This document shows positions 12,073 to 24,946 of a DNA stretch of 64,000 nt, one piece after another; position 1 is the stretch's first letter; each line of letters opens with the position of its first letter. The position numbers and the translations under genes are program-made. The notes beneath the pieces were generated by a model. That model was not told the origin of the DNA. It saw nothing but the letters and a program-made list of their open reading frames with translations, and made no database searches. The stretch covers positions 15,157,135 to 15,221,134 of the forward strand of contig NC_135255.1 in NCBI RefSeq assembly GCF_964204865.1, written 5' to 3'. The stretch comes from Styela clava (Eukaryota > Chordata > Ascidiacea > Stolidobranchia > Styelidae).

Positions 12073-12300
12073 AGGCGAAATGCTAGTTAATGTTCAACGA
12101 CTGACGCTTTTTAACAGTATTGAAGTGACGGCAAAATACACGTAAACAAGTAGCGACTGACGCTTTTTAACATTATTAAACTTACCACGAAACGCTAGTT
12201 AATATTCAACTACTGACGCTTTTTAACTGCATTAAAGTTACGTTGGAGGACTCGTACAGTTGTAACGACTGACGCTTTTTTAACAGTAACAGCAAATGAA
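12073..12300. repeat. 56-bp tandem repeat, four units
   Basis: The core CGACTGACGCTTTTTAAC (one copy starting CTACTG, one with extra T) begins at 12098, 12154, 12210 and 12266, exactly 56 bases apart. A second shared block, CTAGTTAAT(G/A)TTCAAC, recurs at twice that distance, pointing to a two-unit higher-order period. It directly follows the minisatellite, and both may belong to one larger element. Confidence 0.75.
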
Positions 12301-14230
12301 CGTAGGTGCAAATTTGCTATAACCCTTACTTCCGCGTGGGTGAGCGATCCCAGAATTTGAATTTTTGACTTTTAATCATTACGAGAAAATTTAAAACGAC
12401 CGAAACATCAATCAGAACCTCTGGTGAAACGCACATTACTATGATAATAGATTAATCCACGTGAAATTTCACTAAGATGGTCCTCTCTTTTTAGACGCCA
12501 CAGCTAGACGGACAGATTGAACCACCGAGGGGTTCCTTTGATTCAATGCAATTCGATATTATGAATTCAGATATTTATCACTCCCCATTATGCGCCCCAC
12601 CGCCCCCCGAAACTTAGCTTAAAAAGCGGCCTGCTTATGTGTCATACTTAATGACGGTGGACTTCCTCCAATTCTTTGAATTCTACAGTGAAATATAAGG
12701 CATAATTCATAAAGTTCTGCTGTCTACTGGCGCAAATGTTTTTATTAAGATTCCTCTGGTCAAGGTCAAACTTTTCTAGAGTTAGACAACCATATTTCAA
12801 CTACAGAAAATATTGAAAAATATATATATGTATATCTTTTGGCTGCCGGCTATGAAGGTAAATAATATTTAGGCCTATATGGGCACCTGGTGAATGTGAT
12901 TTTCTGCATTGTTTCATATACTGATGTAGGAATATTTCACAGAACAGTTCAACACTTACTGCCATGGAACAAAGATATGTCGCGGATAATGGCGGTCCGG
13001 CTTTAATCTTTCATTTAAACAGAGGCTGGCTGTATCCAAGCATCAATTATAGACAATGAAAGGATGAGATTCGAATAATATTCTCCTTCAAGCCACAAAA
13101 TTCCTGAAACATTTTATAAAAACGAATCAAATTGACTTGCATTCTATTCGCATCTAACATGATCAAATTTATAACTAAAATATTTTACTTTTGTTTCGTT
13201 TTTGACTGGTGGAGGACAAGCTTCCATCTGTCGTTAGACTCGTTACTTAATCCCGCAGTAATATCCAACTCTTAGTCAGACACTTTAAGCTCTGTGCTTT
13301 AACGAGACAGTGCGTGAGACATAGCCTACGTGTCTTTTTTCATAAGTATCTATCTGATTAACCATTGCTGTATCTATTAAATTTAATTTCATTCAAATTT
13401 TGTTGATCTTCTTATTGTTTTGCACACGTTTTTTTTACCGTATTTAGTGTTTATTAGTTCATATTTCTTGTTAATGAATTTAATTCTAACTAGCATATAT
13501 TTGATTGACTTGTGTACAGTTAGTATTTTTTTTCAATTTCGCTTTGTAGCTTGCTTTTGAATTATTTTGTAACGATATCTAACCGTATTTTTCACAGTCT
13601 GCTCATTGTCGTCTAGCGCCCGTCTTTGGTGAGAGTATGCAATAATTCTATCCGCTAGATGTCATAAAATGTTGATACCAGTTGAAAGTTTTCAATATGT
13701 TTCCAGTTTCCACGCCAACTTGTTAGGACGCGTTGCCGATGTGTATGCGGGACTCGCGGTGCAATGAGAATTTGCTACCTTGCGCTATCTGTTTGTCTAT
13801 CTAACTGACAGAATACAAGGTATATATTTCTGCGATACTGGTAGCCTTTATGGATATTTTAAATTGAATATCAGTGCACCAGAGGCTTAATTTAGATTTG
13901 AGATTATACGGTATCTAATGATCTTACAGCAGTACGGATGAATCAGAAAATCCCATCTTATCCCTCGAGAAGTCGAGATAACAGATGCAGAATATCCGAA
14001 CCGCCAGATGTAAATAGCCTATTTCCAGTACCGGCGGACCGGTATTCAAGTAATTACTGCATGTATTTCCCACAATTCAGCAATTGCAGCTAAAGAAAGT
14101 ATTTGAACATTAAGATATTACAGCACAAATTAAATGCAAATTTTTATAACAAAATATTAAAAGAATCAAGTTTTTACTAGTACTATAAGGTAATCGTCGA
14201 TTTATTTCCGTACCATACCGCAGTACTGTC
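12301..14230. other. noncoding stretch upstream of FAM161
   Basis: About 1.9 kb without a supported exon, RNA gene or resolved transposon. The last few hundred bases presumably hold the FAM161 promoter and leader; no TATA box or initiator could be assigned with confidence. Confidence 0.45.
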
Positions 14231-17200
14231 ATGGCAGATCATCAAACTTTCAAGTTAACATCAGGGATGATACGGCCTCCTCTAAAACCTGGGACAAATA
14301 CAATAGCAACTCTTCATGATGAAGACAGAGAACAGCATATGTCCACAATGCAGGTATGTACTACAGTACTAATGTATAATCTGCAACATTTGTTGTTGGG
14401 AAAATGGGAAATGAAATCCAATTTTCTGGTTATAGATTCAATGACTAGAAAACATATATTGTATGTAATATATCATGCTCAATGTCTTATATGCTCTCGA
14501 TATGTGAACCATATAATTCTATCATTCAAGCTCAGTCACTACCACTCAATGCTATTTTTAGAAATTGAAAAAGGTCTCTTTTATTTCCAATATGTTATCT
14601 CTTCTTTATTCATGTCAAAGGAACGTTTCAATGAAGATTCACTTGCCGTCTACCAGCCAGAACCTGAAGGTTTTCGACCATGGACAGATGTCGAGAGAAA
14701 TCCTGGAATTGAAGAACCGTTTCATGTTGACAGAGATAAGCTAACAAAAACATTTTATGACAAACTACAAGATTTGAAAAACGAGCATCAGAAAACATTA
14801 AAAATGCTTGATTTGCTCTACTCAGAAGCGGATTCTCGTTGCCATCAAGCCAAAAACTATCTCTCGAATCAGAAAAAAGACGCAAAATACAAGGTTAGGC
14901 AAAATGGATTTACCGCTGAAAGAAATCAACGAGAAGGAGTATTCTTAACAGAAGAAGATTCAGTTGATTCTTACGAGGGAAATATGCGAAATCAAGATGA
15001 AGTAGAGCAGCGCGATTCAGAATCAGAAATTGAGGACGAAAATCGGTCGGCTATTGAATACCAGCACAGTGGGAGAATACCTAATGGATATAGTAATGGA
15101 TTACGTCATGATAGAGTCAAAGAAATGTGGGATGATTTTAAATTGAAAGATTATTTGCCGCCTGCTTCAATTGAAAAGATTGAAAAAGCGAAAGAAAAAC
15201 GATCTCGTCCAAAATCTGCACCTATAAAAAAAGATTGGTCTCCAATAATAACAATACCTAAACCATTCAAAATGACAATAAGGGAAGAAAATAAAAAAGA
15301 AAAAACTCACACAAGGTAATAATTCATAAAGCATTATTGAATTATCTGTAGGCATTTGTGGTGACCTTGTTACATCTCTCCATTACTTATCGATCTCGAT
15401 TGATAAGTATGTTGATAGGTATTTGTCTGTTTGTTTATTTGTCTGTTTCGTATGTTATGCTATATCTCACGAAAGCGAGGTTGAATCTGCTCCAAATTTT
15501 GCATGTGCATTCATCATTATGTCGTATAATTACGGAGTTATTAATTAGTCAGAGCGAAGGAATCGAAACCTCAGTTTCTGTTTTGGGGGATCCCCTAACT
15601 TTCGTCGCTGCGAACGATTGTGTGCAAGATCGATAAGTCAGCTGTCTCCGATCGCTATCTTGTATTCAGAGTTCACGAGGTAACAACTTGCGAAGCGTTA
15701 TTTTAATTGAGGTCTTAGTATTTGCTTGAACCTTAATATCTCTGTTAACCAAGGAAAAGTTTACAAGACAGAAAACTGATTTTTTTAAATATTTGCATCT
15801 TTGAATCCAAGCAAATGGCTCAAATATGATTAACACTGATTCACTAAATTTTGTTTCCATTTGATTCAGGTCTTCCGAAGAGGTGGCAAGGGCAGAACAA
15901 GAAAGATTAGAACAAGAGGAACTTGAAATGAGATTGCGAGTGAGAGCAAAAGATCCTCCTGCTCATACATTTCTTCCTCTCTATGAGGAGATTATGGAAA
16001 GGCAAGAACAACGATCGAGAATGAACAGAGAGAATGCAGTGAAAGCTACTCAAGCTATGATCAAACCGTTTTCTTTCATGGAACGAGAAAAGATGAAGGA
16101 AATGGAAAAGGTAGGAGTGATATTTGTTATTTTGCTTTTTGTTTTCCTAATTATGATGGATATTTGAAGAATTTATTTTAAACGAGAGAAAATTTCAATT
16201 ATTATAAAGTCTTATGTCTGATTGAAATTACTGTTTTAATAATGTAATTATTGTTTGTTTATTATTGACTTTGCATATAAAATTCGCATATAAGCTGACC
16301 CTACAAATTGTACGCTCTTATTTTGAGAACTGAGCATGGTTCGAGTTGTAGCTGTTGGAATTACCGTAAGTTAGAATAATGTCATTTCGTTTGAGTGCGA
16401 TCAGAATTATGTGTGTACAAACCAAATTTTAATGCGGTCAGAGTTATGCGCATATGCCGACCCCTTAGTTTGGCAACTTTTTTTTTGAACTTCAACCTCG
16501 GCTTATATGCGAGGATGTAATATTTTAGATATAAATATCTTATCTTATATTAAGCAAAAAACCAAGAGAATGGAACAAAAGAAAGAAAAAAATAAATTGA
16601 AAACGATGGTCCAATTTGTTGCCAGACCAGTTCCAGCATCTGTGCATGACCCTAGTGTTGCTGAGAAAATGAAGGAAGAACAACTTTACAGAAAAATCAA
16701 AGTAAAATTAAGGTGAGATGGATACTGTATTCCAATTATTTTTTGTTTTCAAATGATTATATTAAGATATATTTACTTGTTAACTTGGCTATAATATGAT
16801 ATATAACTATTTGATAGATGTTGTATTAACTAAAATTCACTTATGATTGATCATTTGGAATATTTAGTTCCCAGTTTTTGCATTCCTGTCTCCTTTTCCC
16901 AAGATTTATCGTAATAGTAGTTAGTAATCTTAGTTTCTAAAAATGATTGTGTTATGAGTATACCATAGTCACAAGGTCCGTGAGAAAATGTTGTTTGATA
17001 ATATATTCGAAACGATTAACTCTTGTGGTTAACCTGTTTGATTTTTTACGAGTTTGCTTCAAGCAAGGTCGCACACTCCTTCAGGAGCAAAGAATACTCA
17101 TTTCAGAGCAAATTATACACGACCACTGAGTTGCAAGAAGAGTATTTCATTTGACAATATTCCGTGTTTCATTGATTTTTTTATCTTCTTATCGTCTTAG

Positions 17201-20200
17201 TGATGCCATATACTGTTACCAATTTATTGATTGCAACAATAATACTAGTTTTAATTGATTTTTAAATGATTAGGGTTTGTGTTTATTGGAATTATGTCAT
17301 CAATGGTGAGAATTATGTCATCAATTTTATGTAGTATTTTTCCTATACGCTAGAAAGTACTCTCCTAAAACTTGAAATCATACATTGGTGCCTAGTTTGT
17401 CCAAAATTACAATTCATGTCTCAACCTAGTAATGTTGGGTCGTTGTTCTCAAACTGTGTGTTGAGCAAATTTATCATACATCATGGAATTTCAATTCATT
17501 TTAAAAAAAAATTAAATCTGCAGATATTAAGAACTTGACATAAAATGATCAACCTGTAAAAATTAACATTTCTGGCTGTATTGGTAATTTGGTACTCCAG
17601 GTTAGGGTTAGGCCATTATTTTATTCTGTTTTCCTTATTTTAGTTATATTTTGTGTTTGGAGACTGTCAGTGTTAGCCGAGTGATTATACTTCCTGCCTA
17701 TAGGTTTCAGTCCCTTTACACAACCTGATGTAAAATAGGCGAACAAAATTAGTTCCCTCCATATTGGTACACATACTTCGCCAGTAAATCAGTCACATTG
17801 TTATCATTTATGTCCCGAAAAACAAGTCATTGATTTATATATTTAATTCTGCACATATTATAAAACCTTTCTTTTAAAATTTATGTCAATAAGGTTAAAA
17901 AAGATAATAGGTCGTGAGTTTGAGAACTTTTGTATTTGGTTTATGGTTATTCCAATATTTGTAGGTGACGGTTACCAATGCGTATCCAAACAGATGAATT
18001 ATCTGTATTTGATCTATCACTGTTTGCTTTTGGTTCCATTACATTTGAACCCACGTACATTTGAACCCATGACAATTGCACCTGTATGCTATTGCTCCTA
18101 TGGAATTTTTTTTTGTTTCATGGATAGTTAAACCCATACTAACCCTAACCCATGGGTTTTAGCACCCGCATATAGATTGAACCCGTGTATATACGCATGG
18201 GTTCAAATGTACATGGGTTCAAATGTACGGTCACCTTTGCTTTTCATTATTTGGAATTGATTGCTCCTTGAGCATAGAACACAAATGGAACGGTTTAATT
18301 GCTTTAATAGTTGATATGGAAATACCAATGTATACTTATTAATAATATGGGGTAGTGAAAATTTGGACCTCCTGAAGAATGCGCACCAAGATGGCGCACA
18401 ACCTGAACTCAGGTTGTGTACCAGATTAGGGTTCAGGTTATGCGACATCTTGGTGCGCATACTTCAGGAGTACCAAATTTTAAAAATTCTTCATTCATAT
18501 TTGTAAAAATTTTTTTTAAATTTTTTCCGTTCTCAGGTCAGAAGATCTTATGCAATCATCGTCCCTTCCACCAAGAATGCATTCTCATGAATTAATGTAC
18601 GCGCAACGTAGAAAACAAAGGCACAAAGACATCAAAAAAGCTACAAAACTCTCTTTCAGACCTGAAACTCATGATATGCCAGATTTCGAGGTATTAAGAA
18701 AAATCAAAACTTGCGAGTATGAAATGTGTCCCAATAGAGCAATTCTCAAATTAATGGAAACTAAAGTGAGATGGCCAACATGGCCATTGCATTTCAAGAA
18801 AATTCCCAGACAAATATTAATTAGCCAATTTTAAGAGCTCTACTTATATAATATATTATTACTATATAATATAATATATTATAAATTTTATACCAATATT
18901 TACTATTAAAATTTGCTCGAAGCATGACCTTGCACATTCACCCGGAAAAAACTCATTTGTAACTCTTTCAAATCTATTTAATTCAAGGACTTTATCCCAA
19001 AAAGTCGAATCTTCAAAAAGATGCCGCTTTGAGGAAATGTAAAACATATATTTTGGATTGCAGAATTTGGTAACTTTACTAAATTCTAACTACGGTATAT
19101 CTGTGTAATATTTACTGATGAAATTCTTTTGAAATGTTAACATTTTAACACTTCTAAATGTTATTTTTTTTTAAATATTCGTCAGGCATTACATAGGAGA
19201 TATCAGATGGAACAAACAGCTCGAAAGATGGAATTAGAAACAACAATGACTGATCCATTTCAACTTCGTACTGAAGCACTTCGGAAAAAGAAAGTTGCTA
19301 TGCTGGAAGCCAACAGGAAATTGACTGAAGATGAAGAAAATTATAGGAATTCAATGAAATCACTGAAAACCAAGAAATACTCGTATCCATCAGGTATTGG
19401 GTTTTGTACTTTTATTATTTATGTTTCATAAACTGATTTTCAACGTGTTTTTTGAATAAAATATACTTTTATCTTACTTTATGTTATATGTAGCTTATTG
19501 TTAGCTAGTGGTAGTTAATTTTGAGGTGGGGCGCGTAACTCGACAGATTCTAAAAAGGCGCGACTTGAAAAGTTCGAGAACCACTGTATTAGAATAACTG
19601 TATATATCACTTTCTTGTGTGATTTATACTTTGCAGATGAAACACATTGTGCACTGGTTCTCAAGCTTTGCCTCCATTCTGAAAGTATTTCAATACTTTT
19701 TCTATAAAAGACAACAAACGAAAGTAAATAATGAAATGCATTTTAGTGATAAAATCAAGGAAATTTCCTCTAGCCCCCTACTAAATTTGAGCCATATTAA
19801 ATTGGGTAGTCTCCATACCAAACCTAAAGGATGGATATCTGTTCCTCCTTAGAATGAGTAGCTAACTACATGATAGGGACTGTTTGTTAGGGCCTTCTTC
19901 ACAGTGAAATTGTTGGAACACCCTTTTAAAAATCCTAATTTTAAATTTTCAGACAGCATTCCCGCTAGAATGACTGAATCTGCTCGGCTTAGAATTGAAG
20001 AAACTAAAAAAGCAATTGCGAAAGCTGAAGAAGAATTGTTGGAACTGAAATTAAAAGAAAGAGCAAGAAAAGAAAGAAGAAAAATAATGGCTCAAGAGGT
20101 ACTGGAAGATTGTAATTATATTTTTATCTTCAAAAGCGGTGGGCGGTATGGTTGGACCAGCAGTTCCCAATTTGTCCCCGCGAAAAAACTCACTGCGCAC

Positions 20201-21860
20201 TGATATGGCAAAAAATTGTTGCCTTCAGCAACAACTATCTGGTTAGACAATGGCAAACCGGGATCCTAACACAGTATATTTAGTCATCAATTGATGTACG
20301 TTTATCACAAACTGAATACATGTTGAAATATTATTTGACTTGTTTTTGGAGAAAACAATTTTTGAATAGAGTTTTTTTTGATCCAGGTTGCCACAAGAGC
20401 AATGACTTCAGACAAAGATTTAACAGAATCAACTGAATATAGAAAAGAAAAGTTGAAACAATATAAGTAAGTTTGTAAATATGGGGACCTTGGAAACAAA
20501 TTTATATGTCATTCTTCTTAATGGTGAATTGCAAACGATCTTTGAGTTGGTAAAGTAAAAAGAATTCATACTTTTCTGGATTCATACTTTTTAGGATTTT
20601 CAGATTTATTATGATTTATCACGAAGAGAAAAACTGATAGGATGGCTTAATTACCATACAATGTGACTGCCAACAATATGATCTTCTCACATTGAATTTA
20701 CCACAATAAAAATGATGAAACTCACTGACTTTTTAATTACCATACGATGAGTCTCGTTTAACCAGTTAATTATTCAACAAAGCTTGAACAAAGTTTGATT
20801 TTTCTTAAACAGGCTTCAACAAAAAGCGAGAAATGCTGAATATCAAAAGGAACTGAAAGATATAAATGAAAGAGTAAAGCAAAGACCTCTGTTATTTGAG
20901 CAACAAGCACAGGTTAATAATTTAGTGATCTAACATTTACTATTTTCATCTGCCTATCATATTTTTTTGCTACTTTTTTATCGCGTAACTTGAAAATAAT
21001 TTATCTATTTGTGTGAATTTAATAAGGAAATAACAGTATTCCCGTAGTATGTGTACCAGGTTGGGGTAAGGGCATAATTTTATTCCGATTTTCCTTTCTG
21101 CGCAAATTAACAGTTTTTGAGTGGCTCGAGTCTTGGAACACCTCTCACTCGTCATCCATCAATAACTGCCAGTATGACTTAAGTCAGTAATCGTTTCCAC
21201 TGTGTGTCTGTCATGTCACAAATTATTCTCTTGTGAATTCCTACTATAATTTAAAATGACAGGTTCCTCAGGTTAAACTACTAAGCAGGATTGAAATTGT
21301 AGGTAAAAGTCTGATAAAATTTTTTCTCCAGAATTCGGCCCGTTTGAAAGCAGAAAAAAGGTATAAAGAAATTTTGAGAAATTCCGGGCTTAATGATGAT
21401 ATGTTCGATGAGAACACTGGACGGAGAAAAATGAATGGGAACACTGATCGTAGTATCGGTGATGAAGATGATTATAGCGATGATGATTTTGAAACTTCGA
21501 TTGTACGAAGGTATTAAATCATGAGGATTACATGATTGTTTCTTGTTTTGAAGTATTTTATATTTTCAGTAATATATTTTCAGTTTCAGTTACACTAACC
21601 ATTTCTCAATTGGTATTTAAGTGTACATATAAATCGTCAAAATTATTGTTGTGGAAAAAATAGCTTTTGTAGTAAAACACGCATAACAACACCATACAAA
21701 ATCTTCTTCATATCCTAGTGGGCCTCCAACTTCATCTCAGCATGATAGTAAAAACTATGATAAAGACAGCGGATCGGAAATTGCGGAATCAATTGAATCT
21801 ATTGAAGATCATTCAAGGAGTGAAACGTTTGGTAAAAAACATCTGGACTTTGATATATGA
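14231..21860 (+). CDS. fam161: FAM161-like centriole/cilium protein, 11 exons, 741 aa
   Basis: Exons: 14231-14353, 14621-15315, 15870-16110, 16555-16712, 18537-18690, 19186-19393, 19953-20098, 20387-20466, 20813-20912, 21332-21510 and 21719-21860. All borders are GT..AG, every phase agrees and the sum is exactly 741 codons plus TGA. Family marks (FAM161/UPF0564 domain) include LAVYQPEPEGF, RVRAKDPPAHTFLPLYEEI, KPFSFMERE, LPPRMHSHE, DPFQLRTEA, ARMTESARLR and NAEYQKEL with RPLLFEQQ. FAM161A of vertebrates is a microtubule-binding centriole and photoreceptor connecting-cilium protein of about 660-716 residues, so the length fits. Charged helical coiled-coil regions dominate from exon 6 on, and exon 10 has an acidic tail. 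Orthology to A or B is not decided; one ancestral gene is likely. Introns carry MITE and hAT scraps. Confidence 0.9.
17591..17787 (+). repeat. palindromic MITE family copy in FAM161 intron 4
   Basis: Runs from GGTACTCCAGGTTAGGG to ATATTGGTACACATACTTCG with the family interior (GGCCATTATTTTATTC, GTTTCAGTCCCTTTACACAA). It is in the same orientation as the copy at 54.5 kb. The left end has lost the CGTAGTATGTGTACC part. Confidence 0.65.
18030..18237. repeat. inverted-repeat element built of ACATTTGAACCCACGT units
   Basis: The left side repeats ACATTTGAACCCACGT; the right side holds the reverse complement CATGGGTTCAAATGTAC twice. The arms could fold into an imperfect hairpin. The unit is the same as in the minisatellite at 11.7-12.1 kb with A for C in the middle. 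It lies in FAM161 intron 4. Confidence 0.6.
18365..18474. repeat. 110-bp hairpin MITE
   Basis: Left arm GGACCTCCTGAAGAATGCGC, then CACCAAGATGGCGCACAACC; the right arm is its near-perfect reverse complement ending GCGCATACTTCAGGAGTACC. The ends and the AGATGGCGCAC block tie it to the MITE at 8524-8749. It lies 62 bases before FAM161 exon 5. Confidence 0.75.
19515..19592. repeat. hAT-type fragment in FAM161 intron 6
   Basis: GAGGTGGGGCGCG followed by AAAGTTCGAGAACCACTG resembles the right end of nonautonomous hAT elements (compare TTTGAGAATCACTG at 52.4 kb). Only this end was seen. Confidence 0.35.
21035..21100 (+). repeat. palindromic MITE family, short left-end fragment
   Basis: ATTCCCGTAGTATGTGTACCAGG followed by GGCATAATTTTATTCCGATT matches the left third of the copy at 54497-54710. 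The remainder is lost. It lies in FAM161 intron 9. Confidence 0.6.
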
Positions 21861-23250
21861 TGAATGTAATTATTTAAATATCATTTCTTGTGGTTTTTCA
21901 GATTTTAAGATAATGCTTATATTACAAGAATCACAGTATGCTCAACATTATGGTTCTAATGAGATTAATAATTAATTGTCTTGTCTGAAATTAATTCCTA
22001 TTTGGTGATTCAGATGAGAAATATTTTTTCATAATTGCCTTTTCCTGCAGCTGAACATTATTAAGAACAATAAGAAAACACTTCTTTGGTAAGTTGAAAT
22101 ATGCTCGTCTGAATATGCAGACGCGAGATTATAGGAATACATTTGTTTTGGTTTGCGACAAGACTCTCAAATCAGATAGTGCGCATCTTCATTCTGTCCT
22201 GCTGCATCATCCCTGCGATATATGCATTCGGATTCATTTTTCCATAAGTATGCAGAGTTTCCAGCATAGAAATATTAAGTTTATATATATTTCAAAATTA
22301 TGATCTGAAGCCTTGAATTCAATTTGCTGATCGTTGTCAAATAGAAAGAATTTGTGATAAAATTTGCAGAATAATCTCATAATAATTAAATAGCAGACTT
22401 GCTGGCATTGATCCACTGTTAGAGATGTTTTATTATTATTATAATAAGTAAACTTGCATTCTTACAATTTCAATAATTCATTCCATTCAGCACACATATC
22501 TTGAATACTGGTTTTAAAGCACTCTTCATATTACATTCCTATAGCTATGTTTAGGTTCTATCTATTTAGCGATTCTTCGTGTGTTTATTACTGTAAAGTG
22601 TTCAACATTCCTGATCAGGTATCAACAATATATGCTGTCTGCTTTCGTGGTGTCAGTGTCGTGTTTTTTTATTCTTCAGTGCCAAGTAGTCTTATATAAC
22701 TCAACCTTAATAATATATAATATACAATTACAATAATGACACTTTTCAATTCATTTAGCTACAAGTCATATATGATTTGTTTAGAAATGTTAAAATTGTA
22801 TTTGTGTATTATTGGTTATTATAAAGTCAGGTGATTTTGGGTTTTTACGACTGGATTTGACTCTTTTGACCACCTAAGATTCGTGTTACATGGGTAAAAT
22901 TATAGAACAGTCGGTGCTAGGTTTTTATTCATACATGCTTGTCAAATTTGAATTACCATTTTTCAATTTTTTGTAGTTCTCTTTAGAAGATGTAGGGGCC
23001 ATCTTCCATATTTGCACATATTTTTTCATCCTTGCGTATCTACCTTGCAACTAAATATCTCATTCCTATTATCAGTTAATATTAGTGATTATTATAGTTT
23101 ATTTTCAGTATCTCTTGAGATTTGTAGAATTTTAATTTGTGTTTCAGTAAATACTGAAAAGCTTGGTTGTCACAAAAATGTTGTGTCCTGTATTTCTTGG
23201 CTAAAACACACAGCAGAAGAATATATTCGTTTCTGAGAGACTGTCTAAAT
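21861..23250. other. noncoding stretch, FAM161 3' side
   Basis: Very AT-rich. Probably contains the 3' untranslated region of FAM161. No further exon, repeat or RNA gene was recognised. Confidence 0.5.
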
Positions 23251-23586
23251 CAGGGGTGTGCAGCATTTATATCCGCGGGCCATATAACTACTTCAGACAT
23301 CCAGCTGGTCGGTTCATTTATATACAAAACAAATTATATAATTCTCACAATGAAAAGGCTCAGCCTTACAGTAACAACGACATTGGGCAAAACGGCGAAA
23401 GATTTAATGCAAAAGGCAAAAATAGTTAGATAAATTGATTTTTATTTTTGTGTGCGCTTTTCTGTACAGAAACTGCCGGATTAGGATTTAATGCTTGATG
23501 GGAAAATATCTGGGTGTGGACAAGAGCCACTTAAATTGGTTGACGGGCTGGGTTCTGGCACGCGGGCTGCTTGTTGTACACCTCTG
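23251..23586. mobile_element. nonautonomous hAT-type element, 336 bp
   Basis: Ends CAGGGGTGTGCAGCA and TTGTTGTACACCTCTG are imperfect inverted repeats. Flanking 8-bp duplications GTCTAAAT and GTATAAAT differ at one base, which supports an hAT insertion between FAM161 and the kinesin gene. No coding capacity. Confidence 0.7.
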
Positions 23587-23594
23587 GTATAAAT

Positions 23595-24946
23595 AGTCAT
23601 TGGACTCCTAGTTCAATTCCGTTCGTTTCACTCATATTCTGATACATTTATTTTAATAATAGAGATAAATACCTTAGTATAGTGTTTTGTATATATTTAT
23701 GTAGCAACAACAATATTATAAAGTAAAAATAACTGTTAATTTATTCGATGATTATTTGTGGTTTTTCAATGTTTTACTGCTGCTCTGTTATTTTTATTCA
23801 TCACAGTTTAACTGGCCAATAATGATCAGATTGAATTTAAAATCTGAATTTTTCATTTTTAGTTTTATGAAAAAAAATTGGTGTTGGCTGTTTTCTCCTG
23901 AATATTTTTTAATTTTCCTAGACTTTTCAATACATTATTTGTGAAGACTTTGTAGTAACCTAATATATTTTAGTAAAATATTTTTGGTTTTCTTGGTTTG
24001 ATAGTTAGATTTCTAGACTGAGTACAAATATAGCATAAAGATCTGAGATGAAGAAATCTCGTAACTAACTGTGGTTCAACATGTTTATTACGCCTGCGCA
24101 CTCATTTAACAGAAGAAAAAAAACATTGGCTCTAAGCGAATCTCCGCAAAGGAAGACAATAGTAATGGATGTGTATGTAGTAACCAGACGCGCAATCTTC
24201 CCAAGTTTACTATTCTGATTGGAACAAAAGCCCTTTCTAAGTTTAATGAGTTAGATTGTTGCAGGCTACTTACAAATTTATTTTAAATGCTGCTTTAAGT
24301 TAGCTTGCATTTTCAATGATAATTCAGATTAAGCGTATAATTATTTTCGAATTTCTGGGAACAGATTGTATCTTTACTACCTAGTTACAACTTTGAAATT
24401 AACATGAATATTAGATTTTGAAAAATGTGTACCAGATGTTCATAAAGTCGCGTTATAATTTTGTCGCGTTATAGTAAGCTAATTTTCTATCTACTTTTAC
24501 TATCTTATATAAAGAGCCTTTATTTTCGTATAGTAAAGGTACTATTTGCTTTCAGTTTATCCACATACGTGGGTTATGGGCCTATGGCTGTCTAAAACTG
24601 TTTTCTCATTAACGATTAAATTTCTGGCAACATTCTCGCTCACAATTGGTTATAAAAAGTATATTCAAGAAATTAATATAAAAAGTGCACGAATGTAACT
24701 ATCGCATGTCTGATATAAAGATTTGAAAGAAATATAATAAAGTTTTCAACATATAAGAAAATATGCCGTCAGCACGTTCTCTAAGATTTGAGTAATTTGC
24801 TCAATTTCTTGCCGGAGAACAACGTATTATTTGTCAAATGCCATCGCTAGGCTAGTTATTATCGCTGAAAAAAGATCTCGTCTATAGCCCCCGTGTTCGT
24901 CTACTGGACTCTATTCCACTCCGATTATGGGGTTTTCTCGCTCACG
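23595..24946. other. noncoding stretch between convergent FAM161 and kinesin genes
   Basis: Presumably includes the kinesin 3' untranslated region on the minus strand. AT-rich, with no supported exon or repeat. Confidence 0.5.

Noticed and set aside
11576-12090. Several overlapping open frames on both strands in the minisatellite
   Set aside because: The repeat period is a multiple of three and the unit lacks stops in several frames, so the frames are a by-product of the repeat. The peptides are simple repetitions with no start or splice context.
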